Source of the DNA: JAGXLP01 sp042218715
Lineage (GTDB): Bacteria > Bipolaricaulota > Bipolaricaulia > M55B111
Direction: 5' to 3'
Length of the DNA stretch: 13,584 bases
Assembly: GCA_042218715.1 (NCBI GenBank)
Contig: JBDGQU010000059.1
Span: 1 to 13,584, forward strand
Numbering within the stretch: position 1 is the stretch's first letter; each line of letters starts with the position of its first letter. The notes under the pieces were generated by a model that worked only from the letters and a program-made list of their open reading frames with translations, was not told the origin of the DNA and did not search any database. Positions 1 to 6,643 of this stretch are shown here, one piece after another. A program made the position numbers and the translations under genes.

Positions 1-2
1 TC

Positions 3-55
3 TTTCGGTTAACTCTTCCCTGTTAATTTAACAAATCAAAACCGCTCAGTTTTGG
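3..55 (+). repeat. Dispersed repeat element A, left copy
   Basis: This 53-bp block is the reverse complement of 13478-13530 without gaps, with 45 of 53 positions identical. The 27 bp at 3-29 match perfectly. The perfect core contains an interrupted dyad, TTAAC-N8-GTTAA, at 9-26, which looks like a protein-binding site. No coding frame covers it. It ends one base before element B begins at 57, so the two elements are adjacent here, although B also occurs without A at 3715. What the element does is unknown to me. Confidence 0.8.
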
Positions 56-56
56 C

Positions 57-204
57 TTCATTATTTATCTCCCTCTGTCGCTAACCTGGCTGCCGGATTT
101 AGCGTATTTTCAGGATTTTAAGGTCAAAACAGTTGCCAGGTAAAGCGGCAGAGGGAGAATAACGGGCGAAATATTAAGTACAATTGTGGTGAAAGAACTG
201 AGTT
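57..204 (+). repeat. Dispersed repeat element B, copy 1, with long hairpin
   Basis: This 148-bp non-coding block recurs at 3715-3861 in the same orientation with about 16 differences, one of them a single-base gap. It can form a long hairpin: 69-82 pairs with 144-157 (14 pairs, one of them U-G), a small internal loop follows, and 84-90 pairs with 135-141 (7 pairs), closing a 44-nt loop. No run of T follows the stem on either strand, so it is not an intrinsic terminator. It lies 80 bp upstream of the glutamate dehydrogenase start. It could be a structured RNA leader, a small RNA or a palindromic non-autonomous element. I see no terminal inverted repeats or target-site duplication that would favour a MITE. 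Confidence 0.75.
69..157 (+). other. Imperfect inverted repeat / hairpin inside element B copy 1
   Basis: The left arm CTCCCTCTGTCGCT (69-82) and the right arm AGCGGCAGAGGGAG (144-157) are complementary at every position if one U-G pair is allowed. The inner arms ACCTGGC (84-90) and GCCAGGT (135-141) are fully complementary. This gives 21 pairs around a 44-nt loop, far more than expected by chance in 90 bases of intergenic DNA. Whether it acts as RNA or as single-stranded DNA cannot be told from one window. Confidence 0.75.
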
Positions 205-240
205 GGAGATATTATTTTACATTTTACTGTGAATAAGGTA

Positions 241-266
241 ACAATATTATTGGAGTAAAACAATAT
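241..266 (+). promoter_or_regulatory. Direct repeat ACAATAT upstream of glutamate dehydrogenase
   Basis: The heptamer ACAATAT occurs at 241-247 and again at 260-266, 19 bp apart from start to start, in the AT-rich stretch just upstream of the Shine-Dalgarno sequence of the glutamate dehydrogenase gene. Two sites about two helical turns apart are compatible with a dimeric regulator, but AT-rich heptamers repeat by chance. I found no convincing sigma-70 promoter in 180-284; TTTACA with a poor -10 is the best available. Confidence 0.25.
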
Positions 267-284
267 CCTAAGAGGGGGAGTAAA

Positions 285-1532
285 ATGAAGGAAGTGAACC
301 CGTTTAAGACGGCTCAGAAACAGTTGGACAAAGCAGCAAGAGCACTGGATTTGGATAGTGCTGTACACAAGGCGTTACGAGAGCCGATGAGGACTTTCGT
401 CGTAAACTTTCAAGTGAGGATGGATGACGGATCTACGGAGACGTTTAAGGGGTTTCGGGTACAGTACAACGATGCCCTGGGACCAACAAAGGGGGGGTTG
501 AGGTTCCACCCGGACGAAACTCTGGACACGGTCAAAGCGTTGGCCGCGTGGATGACCTGGAAAACGGCCGTGGCGGACATTCCTTACGGGGGAGGAAAAG
601 GAGGGGTAGTTTGTAACCCCAAGGAACTGTCCAAAAGCGAGCTGGAAAGAATATCCAGAAGTTATATCCAGGCTATAGCCAGCTACATTGGACCGGACAA
701 AGATATTCCGGCTCCCGACGTCTATACCAACCCCCAGGTAATGGCCTGGATGATGGACGAGTTTAGCAAGGCAAAAGGAGCTAACGCTCCCGGTGTAATT
801 ACGGGTAAACCTGTAGAAGTAGGTGGATCACTGGGAAGAGGTGACGCTACAGCCCGAGGGGTAATTTACACGATCCGGGAAGCTGCTACAGAGTTAGATA
901 TACCCCTTGCCGATGCGGATATAGCAATTCAGGGCTACGGTAACGCGGGGTATTACTCCGCGACTCTGGCCGAGGAACTACTGGACTGTAACGTTGTAGC
1001 GGTGAGTGACTCCGGCGGTGGTGTTTACAACGAGAAAGGACTCGATATTGAGGCGGCGAAGAAGTTCAAGAGCGAAAACGGTTCCGTTACCGATTTCAAC
1101 GGTGGCGAGTCCATAACCAACGAAGAATTGCTTGGGTTGAACGTAGAAGTATTAATTCCCGCGGCTATAGAGAACGTTCTTACCGAAGAGAACGCGGATA
1201 ACGTAAGTGCGGACGTAGTTGCCGAGGCCGCGAACGGTCCTACTACCCCGGAAGCGGACGAAATACTCTACGAAAACGGCGTTTACATCATTCCCGATTT
1301 CCTTTGTAACGCCGGAGGCGTGACAGTTTCGTACTTTGAATGGGTACAGAATAGGAATAGGTATTACTGGTCCGAAGCCGAGGTTTACGAGAGGCTGGAC
1401 AAGAAAATGACCAAGGCTTTTGCCGACGTTCACGGTAGAGCCCGGGAAGAAGAGGTCGATAATAGGACGGCAGCCTACATGGTCTCGATTGAAAAGGTTG
1501 CCGAAGCCATGAAATTAAGGGGATGGGTGTAA
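285..1532 (+). CDS. gdhA: Glutamate dehydrogenase (Glu/Leu/Phe/Val dehydrogenase family), probably NAD-linked
   Basis: Catalyses reversible oxidative deamination of glutamate to 2-oxoglutarate and ammonia in the cytoplasm, linking nitrogen and carbon metabolism. The 415-residue length matches short hexameric bacterial and archaeal GDHs. The substrate domain holds PTKGGLRFHP (67-76) and PYGGGKGG (100-107, with K105 as the expected catalytic lysine), followed by the catalytic-type Asp D145 in PAPDVYTN. The Rossmann domain has GYGNAG (217-222) and an acidic D242 at the end of the second strand, which suggests NAD rather than NADP. The C-terminal NAGGVTVSYFEW block (342-353) is typical. The ATG has a purine-rich Shine-Dalgarno (AGAGGGGGAG) just upstream. 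The gene is monocistronic: it is preceded by repeats A and B and faces the PEPCK-like gene convergently. Cofactor choice is inferred. Confidence 0.97.
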   Translation: MKEVNPFKTAQKQLDKAARALDLDSAVHKALREPMRTFVVNFQVRMDDGSTETFKGFRVQYNDALGPTKGGLRFHPDETLDTVKALAAWMTWKTAVADIPYGGGKGGVVCNPKELSKSELERISRSYIQAIASYIGPDKDIPAPDVYTNPQVMAWMMDEFSKAKGANAPGVITGKPVEVGGSLGRGDATARGVIYTIREAATELDIPLADADIAIQGYGNAGYYSATLAEELLDCNVVAVSDSGGGVYNEKGLDIEAAKKFKSENGSVTDFNGGESITNEELLGLNVEVLIPAAIENVLTEENADNVSADVVAEAANGPTTPEADEILYENGVYIIPDFLCNAGGVTVSYFEWVQNRNRYYWSEAEVYERLDKKMTKAFADVHGRAREEEVDNRTAAYMVSIEKVAEAMKLRGWV

Positions 1533-1546
1533 GTGTAAGGCCGATT

Positions 1547-1568
1547 TCCCCGCCCCGAGGGGCGGGGA
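1547..1568. terminator. GC-rich hairpin between convergent genes (likely bidirectional terminator)
   Basis: A 9-bp stem pairs TCCCCGCCC (1547-1555) with GGGCGGGGA (1560-1568) around the 4-nt loop CGAG. It lies 14 bp after the stop of the glutamate dehydrogenase and 34 bp before the stop of the opposing PEPCK-like gene. The following U-tract is short and interrupted (ATTTGG, then ATTTTTA on the plus strand), so it is a weaker intrinsic terminator than the canonical form. The convergent position supports the role. Confidence 0.75.
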
Positions 1569-1602
1569 TTTGGCTGGAATTTTTAGATTAACCCGAATCC
1601 TG

Positions 1603-3381
1603 TTATTTTCCCGATTCCTTTACCAGTTTTACCAGATCTTGCGCGGCCTCTTCCGGGCCTTTCGTTTCCATTCCCGATATACCCAGTCTCGTTCTCAGCT
1701 GACCGACGAAGACTCCATCGCTAAAGAATTGGTCGAAAAATTCTTCCGCAAGATCATCGTGTACTTCCTTAAATTGTGGCGGTCCGAAGGGGTTTGCGAA
1801 ATAGGTATGACTTAGTCCTTTCTCAGTAGTCGTCCCTTTCGACATCCTCGCTCCCTCGCTGAATACCGAAAGAGCCGTTTCGGGAGAAGATATTTTTTCT
1901 ATTATGGGATGTTCGGAGTCAACCTCCTCGTAGTTGTTTGCGTAAAAGAGATAATCTATAGGTACGCCTTCTAAAACCATCTCGATTGGTGCTACCGGCA
2001 TAAGAGCCCGGGCGTTTGTTCTCTGGGGACTCATGAAAATTGACCTGTCCAGCTGACTAAACGCGTATCCCTTCTGGAGGTCGTCCAATCTAACAAAAGC
2101 ACCGGTTTCCGTGCCGTAGCCGAGGACCCTACCCGTTTCGTCTATACCCAGCGAACCCATGTCGTCGCAGATTATTTCCATTTCTTGAATCGAGTCCTCT
2201 GCTATTACCCTGAAGGCCTCCAGGGTCTCGGATTTACCGGCTCCGGACCCTCCCATGATGGCTATCGAAACTGGATCCCGATCTTTGAAAAATATTCGCG
2301 TCATCGCCCCGTGGAGGGGGAGGCGACCCCTTCTCATTGCTATTATATTGTGAAGGGTCAGCATCATTTTTTTCACGTAACCGAAGTAACCGAACCTATC
2401 TTCTCTGGGCAAAGCTCCGTACAGTAAATCGTGCTCCTTGTCCTGATAAAAGACCGTAGGGAGATCTCCGTAATCCTTCATACTGGAAGGATCTACGCCG
2501 TAAGCGTAGATTGCGTCCGGGCTTTTTCCAAGGTCTTCCCCGGTTTCTAACTCGAACAGGTTCGCTAAGGACGCCCCGAGATCGAGAAATTCCTGGTGAA
2601 AGAATACGTCTATCCTGAGATCGCCGACCTTGGCCGGGTAACAGAGCCAGTTCTGGGGGTTGATTTTTGCGTCTTTTAAAGGGTTGCGGTCGGTCTCCCT
2701 GAACCTGCCTGTTCTTTTGTTCATCGGAGGATCGATTACGAACGGCGGTTCGATCGTCACCTGTTCGATGACGGGAACCTGGCCGAATTTCTTTTTCAGA
2801 AAGTCTGGATACTGGAAATCTTTTTTGTCTACTGCCAGTCCGACCTCGAATCCGGCAGAGACCTGCCGGTAAACTATCGGATGGGAGTTAGTAATATTCT
2901 CTGCAATTGATCGATAAGCTGAACGGACCAGTTCTGTCAATTCGTCTAGTTCCTGGTTGAACTGGAGGTAAGGGCGGGTTCCCTTTTCGCTGGAGCCGTA
3001 ACCGGTCCATTTTACCAGGAACCGAGTATATTCACGCCAGTAGTCGTAAAGTTTCTCGATAAACTGGTGAAACTTTCCCCTGTGCTCTAAGATTCTTTCT
3101 CCCAGTTCTGATTTAGGACCCACCTTTTCAAGGGGGGTATCCAGAAGGTCTATCAGAACCGGATGGATTCTTTCGGTTATCGTCTGGGCTGGTTGTTCTG
3201 CCAGGTCCTCCGGTAGAACGGTAAGCAGTCGGGATTGGTCGTCCTTCAATTTTTCCACGAATTTCAGTATCACGTTCTGGGCCGGATTGCTCTGAAGCAG
3301 TTCTTTTTCAGTTTCGCATGGTTGTTCTCGGACGGTTAGTAAGGCCTGGTTCCGAGCCCAGGATAGTTGATTGGTTTGCAT
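1603..3381 (-). CDS. PEP carboxykinase / HPr kinase superfamily protein, 592 aa
   Basis: The core belongs to the P-loop fold shared by PEP carboxykinase (PEPCK) and HPr kinase. The P-loop is GGSGAGKSE (377-385), closer to the HPr kinase form G.SGxGKSE than to the PEPCK form GLSGTGKTT. H357 lies 20 residues before it, as the metal-ligand His does in ATP-PEPCK. A kinase-2-like ICDDMGS (404-410) and an Arg-containing RTNARALMP (454-462) follow, resembling PEPCK active-site blocks. The N-terminal 350 residues are unlike either family as far as I can tell. Similar roughly 590-residue proteins in Firmicutes are often labelled ATP-type PEPCK, so a role at the PEP/oxaloacetate node is possible but unproven; protein kinase activity is the alternative. 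The start has an excellent TAGGAGGTGA Shine-Dalgarno. Transcription probably begins about 180 nt upstream. Confidence 0.75.
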   Translation of the reverse strand: MQTNQLSWARNQALLTVREQPCETEKELLQSNPAQNVILKFVEKLKDDQSRLLTVLPEDLAEQPAQTITERIHPVLIDLLDTPLEKVGPKSELGERILEHRGKFHQFIEKLYDYWREYTRFLVKWTGYGSSEKGTRPYLQFNQELDELTELVRSAYRSIAENITNSHPIVYRQVSAGFEVGLAVDKKDFQYPDFLKKKFGQVPVIEQVTIEPPFVIDPPMNKRTGRFRETDRNPLKDAKINPQNWLCYPAKVGDLRIDVFFHQEFLDLGASLANLFELETGEDLGKSPDAIYAYGVDPSSMKDYGDLPTVFYQDKEHDLLYGALPREDRFGYFGYVKKMMLTLHNIIAMRRGRLPLHGAMTRIFFKDRDPVSIAIMGGSGAGKSETLEAFRVIAEDSIQEMEIICDDMGSLGIDETGRVLGYGTETGAFVRLDDLQKGYAFSQLDRSIFMSPQRTNARALMPVAPIEMVLEGVPIDYLFYANNYEEVDSEHPIIEKISSPETALSVFSEGARMSKGTTTEKGLSHTYFANPFGPPQFKEVHDDLAEEFFDQFFSDGVFVGQLRTRLGISGMETKGPEEAAQDLVKLVKESGK

Positions 3382-3468
3382 GGGTCTTCACCTCCTAAAG
3401 AATTTTTCTTATCGAAAAATTAAATGAATTAAATGAAAAAGGGGTCGATGAAAAGGGTAGGGGTTAAA

Positions 3469-3484
3469 GGGGAAGCCTATCCCC
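3469..3484 (-). other. Small GC hairpin in the leader of the PEPCK-like gene
   Basis: GGGG at 3469-3472 can pair with CCCC at 3481-3484 around an 8-nt loop. Upstream on the plus strand are further G-runs at 3441-3444, 3455-3457 and 3460-3463, so this part of the untranslated leader is strongly G-rich on the template strand and C-rich in the transcript. It is not followed by a U-tract on the minus strand and is not a convincing attenuator. Confidence 0.3.
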
Positions 3485-3518
3485 CGTATTATCTGGGTTA
3501 ATTCCGGAGACAGGGTTG

Positions 3519-3534
3519 ATATGAATATCCATAT
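3519..3534 (-). promoter_or_regulatory. Dyad ATATG-N6-CATAT downstream of the PEPCK-like promoter
   Basis: ATATG (3519-3523) and CATAT (3530-3534) form a perfect 5-bp inverted repeat with a 6-nt spacer. It lies about 25 to 40 bases into the predicted transcript of the PEPCK-like gene. Its position just downstream of a strong promoter fits an operator for a repressor, though an AT-rich dyad this short may be fortuitous. Confidence 0.35.
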
Positions 3535-3566
3535 TTTTGATTAAAGTTTGCATGTAAAATCAAAAC

Positions 3567-3596
3567 ATTATAACTAAGTCCCGGGTATCAAGTCAA
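3567..3596 (-). promoter_or_regulatory. Sigma-70-type promoter for the PEPCK-like gene
   Basis: On the minus strand the -35 box is TTGACT (3596 to 3591) and the -10 box is a perfect TATAAT (3572 to 3567), separated by 18 bp. It is the best promoter match I found in the window. Transcription would start near 3560, giving an untranslated leader of roughly 180 nt before the ATG at 3381. That is long enough to hold regulatory structure. Confidence 0.7.
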
Positions 3597-3714
3597 GAAC
3601 GTTTTAAGGTTTAACTTGTTCAAACCGTTAGCTACCTGCGGAATAGGTGTTTGTTAATCTAGTCCTTTCACCATAAATGGAAACTGGGAGGAAATTCACG
3701 AGCGGTGACATAGT

Positions 3715-3861
3715 TTCATTATTTATCTCCCTCTTCCGCTAACCTTGCTGCCGGATTTAGGGTATTTTCAGGATCTTACGGTCAAAACAGTTACCAGGTA
3801 AGTGGTAGAGGAAGAATAATGGGCGAAATATTAAGTCCGAGTGTGGTGAAAGAGCTGAGTT
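3715..3861 (+). repeat. Dispersed repeat element B, copy 2, with degenerate hairpin
   Basis: About 89% identical to 57-204 over its whole length, with one 1-bp deletion, same orientation. The outer arms 3727-3740 and 3801-3814 still give 12 of 14 pairs (one G-U, mismatches C-A and U-U). The inner arms 3742-3748 and 3793-3799 keep 5 of 7. The most conserved parts outside the stem are the loop 3749-3792 and the block GGGCGAAATATTAAGT (3821-3836). It lies 293 bp upstream of the amidohydrolase start and is not accompanied by element A. Confidence 0.75.
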
Positions 3862-4154
3862 AATTTGATTGACTGCTGGGTCTCGCGTTTTTGAAGTACT
3901 TAGCTGTTAGTATAAAGGAGTTTTTCTACATGCCGCGCCCGGGAGGGCGAGGTAATTGACACCTGAATGTCGAGTTCAACCCGGAATAGAAAAAGTTTGG
4001 GGTTGACAGTTTAAGATTCGTTCCAATTGGGTTATATTTTTCTGTTAATCTCTTAACCGATAACCGAAAAACACCCGAGCAGCAAACTGGATGGAAAGAA
4101 GGCAAAGAGAAAAGTCAACTAAACTTGGTCGGGGCAAAATTGTTACCTTGAGGA
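3862..4154 (+). other. Gene-free leader upstream of the amidohydrolase operon
   Basis: No plausible coding frame or tRNA is visible. It contains two consensus -35 hexamers, TTGACA at 3956-3961 and 4003-4008, neither with a -10 box at the normal 16-18 bp spacing (TATATT at 4033-4038 is 24 bp from the second). There is also a short hairpin, CGCCC-GGGA-GGGCG, at 3936-3949, and an inverted repeat, GTTAA-N4-TTAAC, at 4044-4057. The promoter of the downstream four-gene operon probably lies here or within element B, but I cannot place it. Confidence 0.4.
4044..4057. promoter_or_regulatory. Inverted repeat GTTAA-N4-TTAAC
   Basis: GTTAA (4044-4048) and TTAAC (4053-4057) form a perfect short dyad about 100 bp upstream of the amidohydrolase start. 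The same half-site sequence, in the opposite arrangement (TTAAC-N8-GTTAA), is the dyad inside both copies of element A. Shared recognition by one regulator is possible but unproven, because the half-site is short and AT-rich. Confidence 0.3.
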
Positions 4155-5363
4155 GTGGTTAAAATTACTCAAGCGTTTAGAGCCGGAAACATAATTACGA
4201 TGGGGGATGAAGGTGAAATTTCCGATGGGTTGCTGGTAGTAGAGGGGGGCAAGATCGACTATGTCGGCCCTTATAAGTCCGGTAAAACCCCGGAAAACGG
4301 TGAGGTGCTGGATTTCGGCGAACGCACGATAACACCGGGCCTTGTAGATTCCCATACTCACGTAGGAATGCAGGAGGAAGGTGAGGGCTGGGAAGGCCAG
4401 GATATCAATGAGATGACCGATCCCGTAACGCCCCAGGTAAAAGCGATTGACGGAATTAATCCCGCCGGCCTGGGGCTTCAGGACGCCGTGAACGCAGGTA
4501 TTACAACGGTGAATACCGGTCCGGGGTCGGGGAACGTAATTGGGGGTCAGTTTGCCGCCGTAAAAACTACTGGGTCCATAGTTCTGGATGAGTTGTTAAT
4601 TAGAGCGCCGACGGCTATGAAAATGGCGACGGGCGAAAACCCGAAAAGGGTATACAATGAGCAGGATCGGATCCCAAGCACCCGAATAGGTACGGGAGCT
4701 ACGTTAAGAAAGGCACTTTTTGACGCAAAAGATTACCTGGAGAGAAAGGAAAAAACCGATAAAGAAAATTCATTCCAGAGGGATTACAAGCTGGAGTCCC
4801 TGGTACCGGTAATTAAGGGAGAGCTGAGAGCTAAGATCCACGCTCACCGGGCGGACGATATTGTTACGGCAGTAAGAATAGCTGAGGAATTCGGTCTGGA
4901 TTACTCCATTGACCACTGTACGGAGGGTCATAAAATAGCGGAATTCCTCGCGGAACGAGATGTGGATGCCGTGGTCGGCCCCAGCATGACTCCCCGGAGC
5001 AAGAGAGAATTAATTGAAAGAACGTTTAGGACGCCCGGGATCCTGGCAGAAAAAGGGGTAAGGGTAGCTATAACGACTGATTCACCTGTAATCCCGATTC
5101 AGTACCTTCCGTTACTTGCCGCGTTTGCCGTTAGGGAAGGGATGGAGGAAAAGGAGGCGTTAAAAGCAATTACGATAAACAGTGCCCGGATAGCAGGAAT
5201 AGATGATAGAGTTGGTTCGCTTGAACCCGGTAAAGACGGGGATTTTATAGTTACTGACGGATCCGTCTTCGACCTGGAGAATAATGTCGAGGAAGTCTTT
5301 GTCGAGGGTCAGGAGGTAGACAGAAGCGAACTTCCGAAGCCCGGCAAGTCCAGGACCTTTTGA
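4155..5363 (+). CDS. Imidazolonepropionase-like amidohydrolase (metal-dependent TIM-barrel hydrolase)
   Basis: A member of the amidohydrolase superfamily, expected to hydrolyse a C-N bond in a small, possibly cyclic, substrate; the substrate cannot be read from sequence. Metal-site landmarks are in order: DSHTHVG (65-71, HxH ligands H67 and H69), K221 in VIKGE, HAH (229-231), H254 in SIDHC and D309 in AITTDS. The small N-terminal beta-sandwich ends with the usual GEISDGLLVVEGGKI (20-34), and the C-terminal SLEPGKDGDFIV (355-366) is typical. At 402 residues it is full length. The start is uncertain: an in-frame TGA at 4149 forces initiation at or after 4152, and GTG 4155 directly abuts the only Shine-Dalgarno (GAGGAG). 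The protein begins the run amidohydrolase-xseA-xseB-acyl-CoA synthetase, and its stop overlaps the xseA start. Confidence 0.85.
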   Translation: MVKITQAFRAGNIITMGDEGEISDGLLVVEGGKIDYVGPYKSGKTPENGEVLDFGERTITPGLVDSHTHVGMQEEGEGWEGQDINEMTDPVTPQVKAIDGINPAGLGLQDAVNAGITTVNTGPGSGNVIGGQFAAVKTTGSIVLDELLIRAPTAMKMATGENPKRVYNEQDRIPSTRIGTGATLRKALFDAKDYLERKEKTDKENSFQRDYKLESLVPVIKGELRAKIHAHRADDIVTAVRIAEEFGLDYSIDHCTEGHKIAEFLAERDVDAVVGPSMTPRSKRELIERTFRTPGILAEKGVRVAITTDSPVIPIQYLPLLAAFAVREGMEEKEALKAITINSARIAGIDDRVGSLEPGKDGDFIVTDGSVFDLENNVEEVFVEGQEVDRSELPKPGKSRTF

Positions 5364-6643
5364 CCGGTAACAATCTCGTGAACCAACAGGACTCTGGTCT
5401 ATTCGACGAGAACGAGCCGGAGGCGGATGAAATCTACTCTGTCTCCCGATTAAATAGGGAAGCTCGCTACCTATTAGAGGATAGTTTTAGCACTATCTGG
5501 GTCGAGGGGGAAGTTTCCAACCTTCATAAGTCTTCTGCGGGCCACCTATACTTCACCCTAAAGGAGGAAGACTCCGAGATCGACGCCGTTATGTTCTCGG
5601 GTGACAGAAATAGGGCTGGAGTAGAGTTAGAGGACGGCGTCGCTTTTCTCGTCAAGGGGACTTTAACAGTCTACGAAAAACGCGGTCGTTACCAATTAAG
5701 AGTAAGAGACGCCAGAGAGCAGGGTAAAGGGGAGTTGCAGAAGAAATTCAACCAGCTGAAGAAGCGGTTGAAGGACGAAGGGTTGTTTGATGAAGAGCAG
5801 AAGAAAAAACTGCCCAGTTATCCCCGCTCGATAGGTATTATAACTTCCCCGACGGGTGCTGCGATTAAGGACGTACTTTCTACTATTAATGAGCTATTTC
5901 CCGCTATCACCTGCTACATATTCCCAGTAAAGGTTCAAGGAGAGGAAGCGGGGGGGCAGATTGCCGAGTCGCTCCGGCGGGCAAATGGTCTTCGGTCGAA
6001 ACTCGGGTTAGAATTACTTATCGTAAGCAGAGGCGGGGGGTCGCTTGAAGACCTCTGGCCCTTTAACGAAGAAGAAGTTGCTCGGGCTATATACGACTCG
6101 GACCTTCCGGTAGTTTCGGGCGTCGGTCACGAAGTGGACTTCACCATCTCGGATTTCGTTGCAGACGTGAGGGTCCCTACACCCACGGCGGCAGGAAAGA
6201 AGGTGGTTCCCGATAAAAAAGAAATCTTAACTAACGTCGACCAACATTTGACAAGGACGCTCGAGATAGTAACTTCGTTGGTGAAAGACCGAAAAAGAAA
6301 GCTGGATCGGATCACGTCAAGTTACGGGTTCAGGATACCGGTTAGGAATCTGGAGGATACGTCTCAGGAGTTCGACGAGCTATCGGAAGCTCTGGTGGAT
6401 AATGGAACGGCTGCTCTGACCCGACAAAAGGAGACGCTGAACTCTTTGATAGATAGAATCTCGATTGCAAATCCGACGAGATTACTCGAAAAGGGATATT
6501 CAGTGACTTACGGGGAAGACGGTTCGATGGTTACCGATTCTAGGGACGTAGAAGAAGGGGAAAGCTTGAAGACCAAACTGTATAAAGGTATTATTCGTTC
6601 AGTGGTGACGGGAGTTGATGAGGATGAACGAGAAGAAAGATAA
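5360..6643 (+). CDS. xseA: Exodeoxyribonuclease VII large subunit
   Basis: Catalytic subunit of ExoVII, which degrades single-stranded DNA in both directions and acts in mismatch and damage repair. An N-terminal OB-fold (about 25-120, with IWVEGEVSN at 46-54) binds DNA. The catalytic domain has RSIGIITSPTGAAIKDV (156-172), RGGGSLEDLWPFN (224-236) and GVGHEVDFTISD (254-265), all diagnostic. A helical C-terminal region (about 285-380) and the NPTRLLEKGYSV block complete it, and the 427-residue length is typical. I use TTG 5360, which overlaps the amidohydrolase stop (TTGA) and implies translational coupling; in-frame GTG 5378 would shorten it by six residues. The first 24 residues are unusually acidic. 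The 3' end overlaps xseB by 20 nt. Confidence 0.96.
   Translation: MTGNNLVNQQDSGLFDENEPEADEIYSVSRLNREARYLLEDSFSTIWVEGEVSNLHKSSAGHLYFTLKEEDSEIDAVMFSGDRNRAGVELEDGVAFLVKGTLTVYEKRGRYQLRVRDAREQGKGELQKKFNQLKKRLKDEGLFDEEQKKKLPSYPRSIGIITSPTGAAIKDVLSTINELFPAITCYIFPVKVQGEEAGGQIAESLRRANGLRSKLGLELLIVSRGGGSLEDLWPFNEEEVARAIYDSDLPVVSGVGHEVDFTISDFVADVRVPTPTAAGKKVVPDKKEILTNVDQHLTRTLEIVTSLVKDRKRKLDRITSSYGFRIPVRNLEDTSQEFDELSEALVDNGTAALTRQKETLNSLIDRISIANPTRLLEKGYSVTYGEDGSMVTDSRDVEEGESLKTKLYKGIIRSVVTGVDEDEREER

Noticed and set aside
69..157. Element B hairpin as an intrinsic terminator
   Set aside because: No T-run follows the stem on either strand and the loop is 44 nt.
57..204. Element B as a CRISPR repeat or integron attC site
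   Set aside because: There are only two copies, 3.6 kb apart with no spacers, and no convincing paired RYYYAAC/GTTRRRY core sites.
57..204. Element B as a classic MITE
   Set aside because: The ends are not inverted repeats of each other and the flanks of the two copies show no matching target-site duplication. A palindrome-ended IS200/IS605-type remnant cannot be excluded.
174..368. Small open frame on the minus strand across the gdhA start
   Set aside because: It overlaps repeat B and the real gene, has no ribosome site and its product looks non-biological.
2185..2872. Two plus-strand open frames inside the PEPCK-like gene
   Set aside because: They lie opposite conserved motifs (including the P-loop codons) and have no recognisable product; antisense shadows.
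3931..3990. tRNA-like stretch near a GTTCAAC motif
   Set aside because: No acceptor stem or anticodon arm can be formed around it.
4003..4038. TTGACA ... TATATT as a sigma-70 promoter
   Set aside because: The spacer is 24 bp, well outside the functional range.
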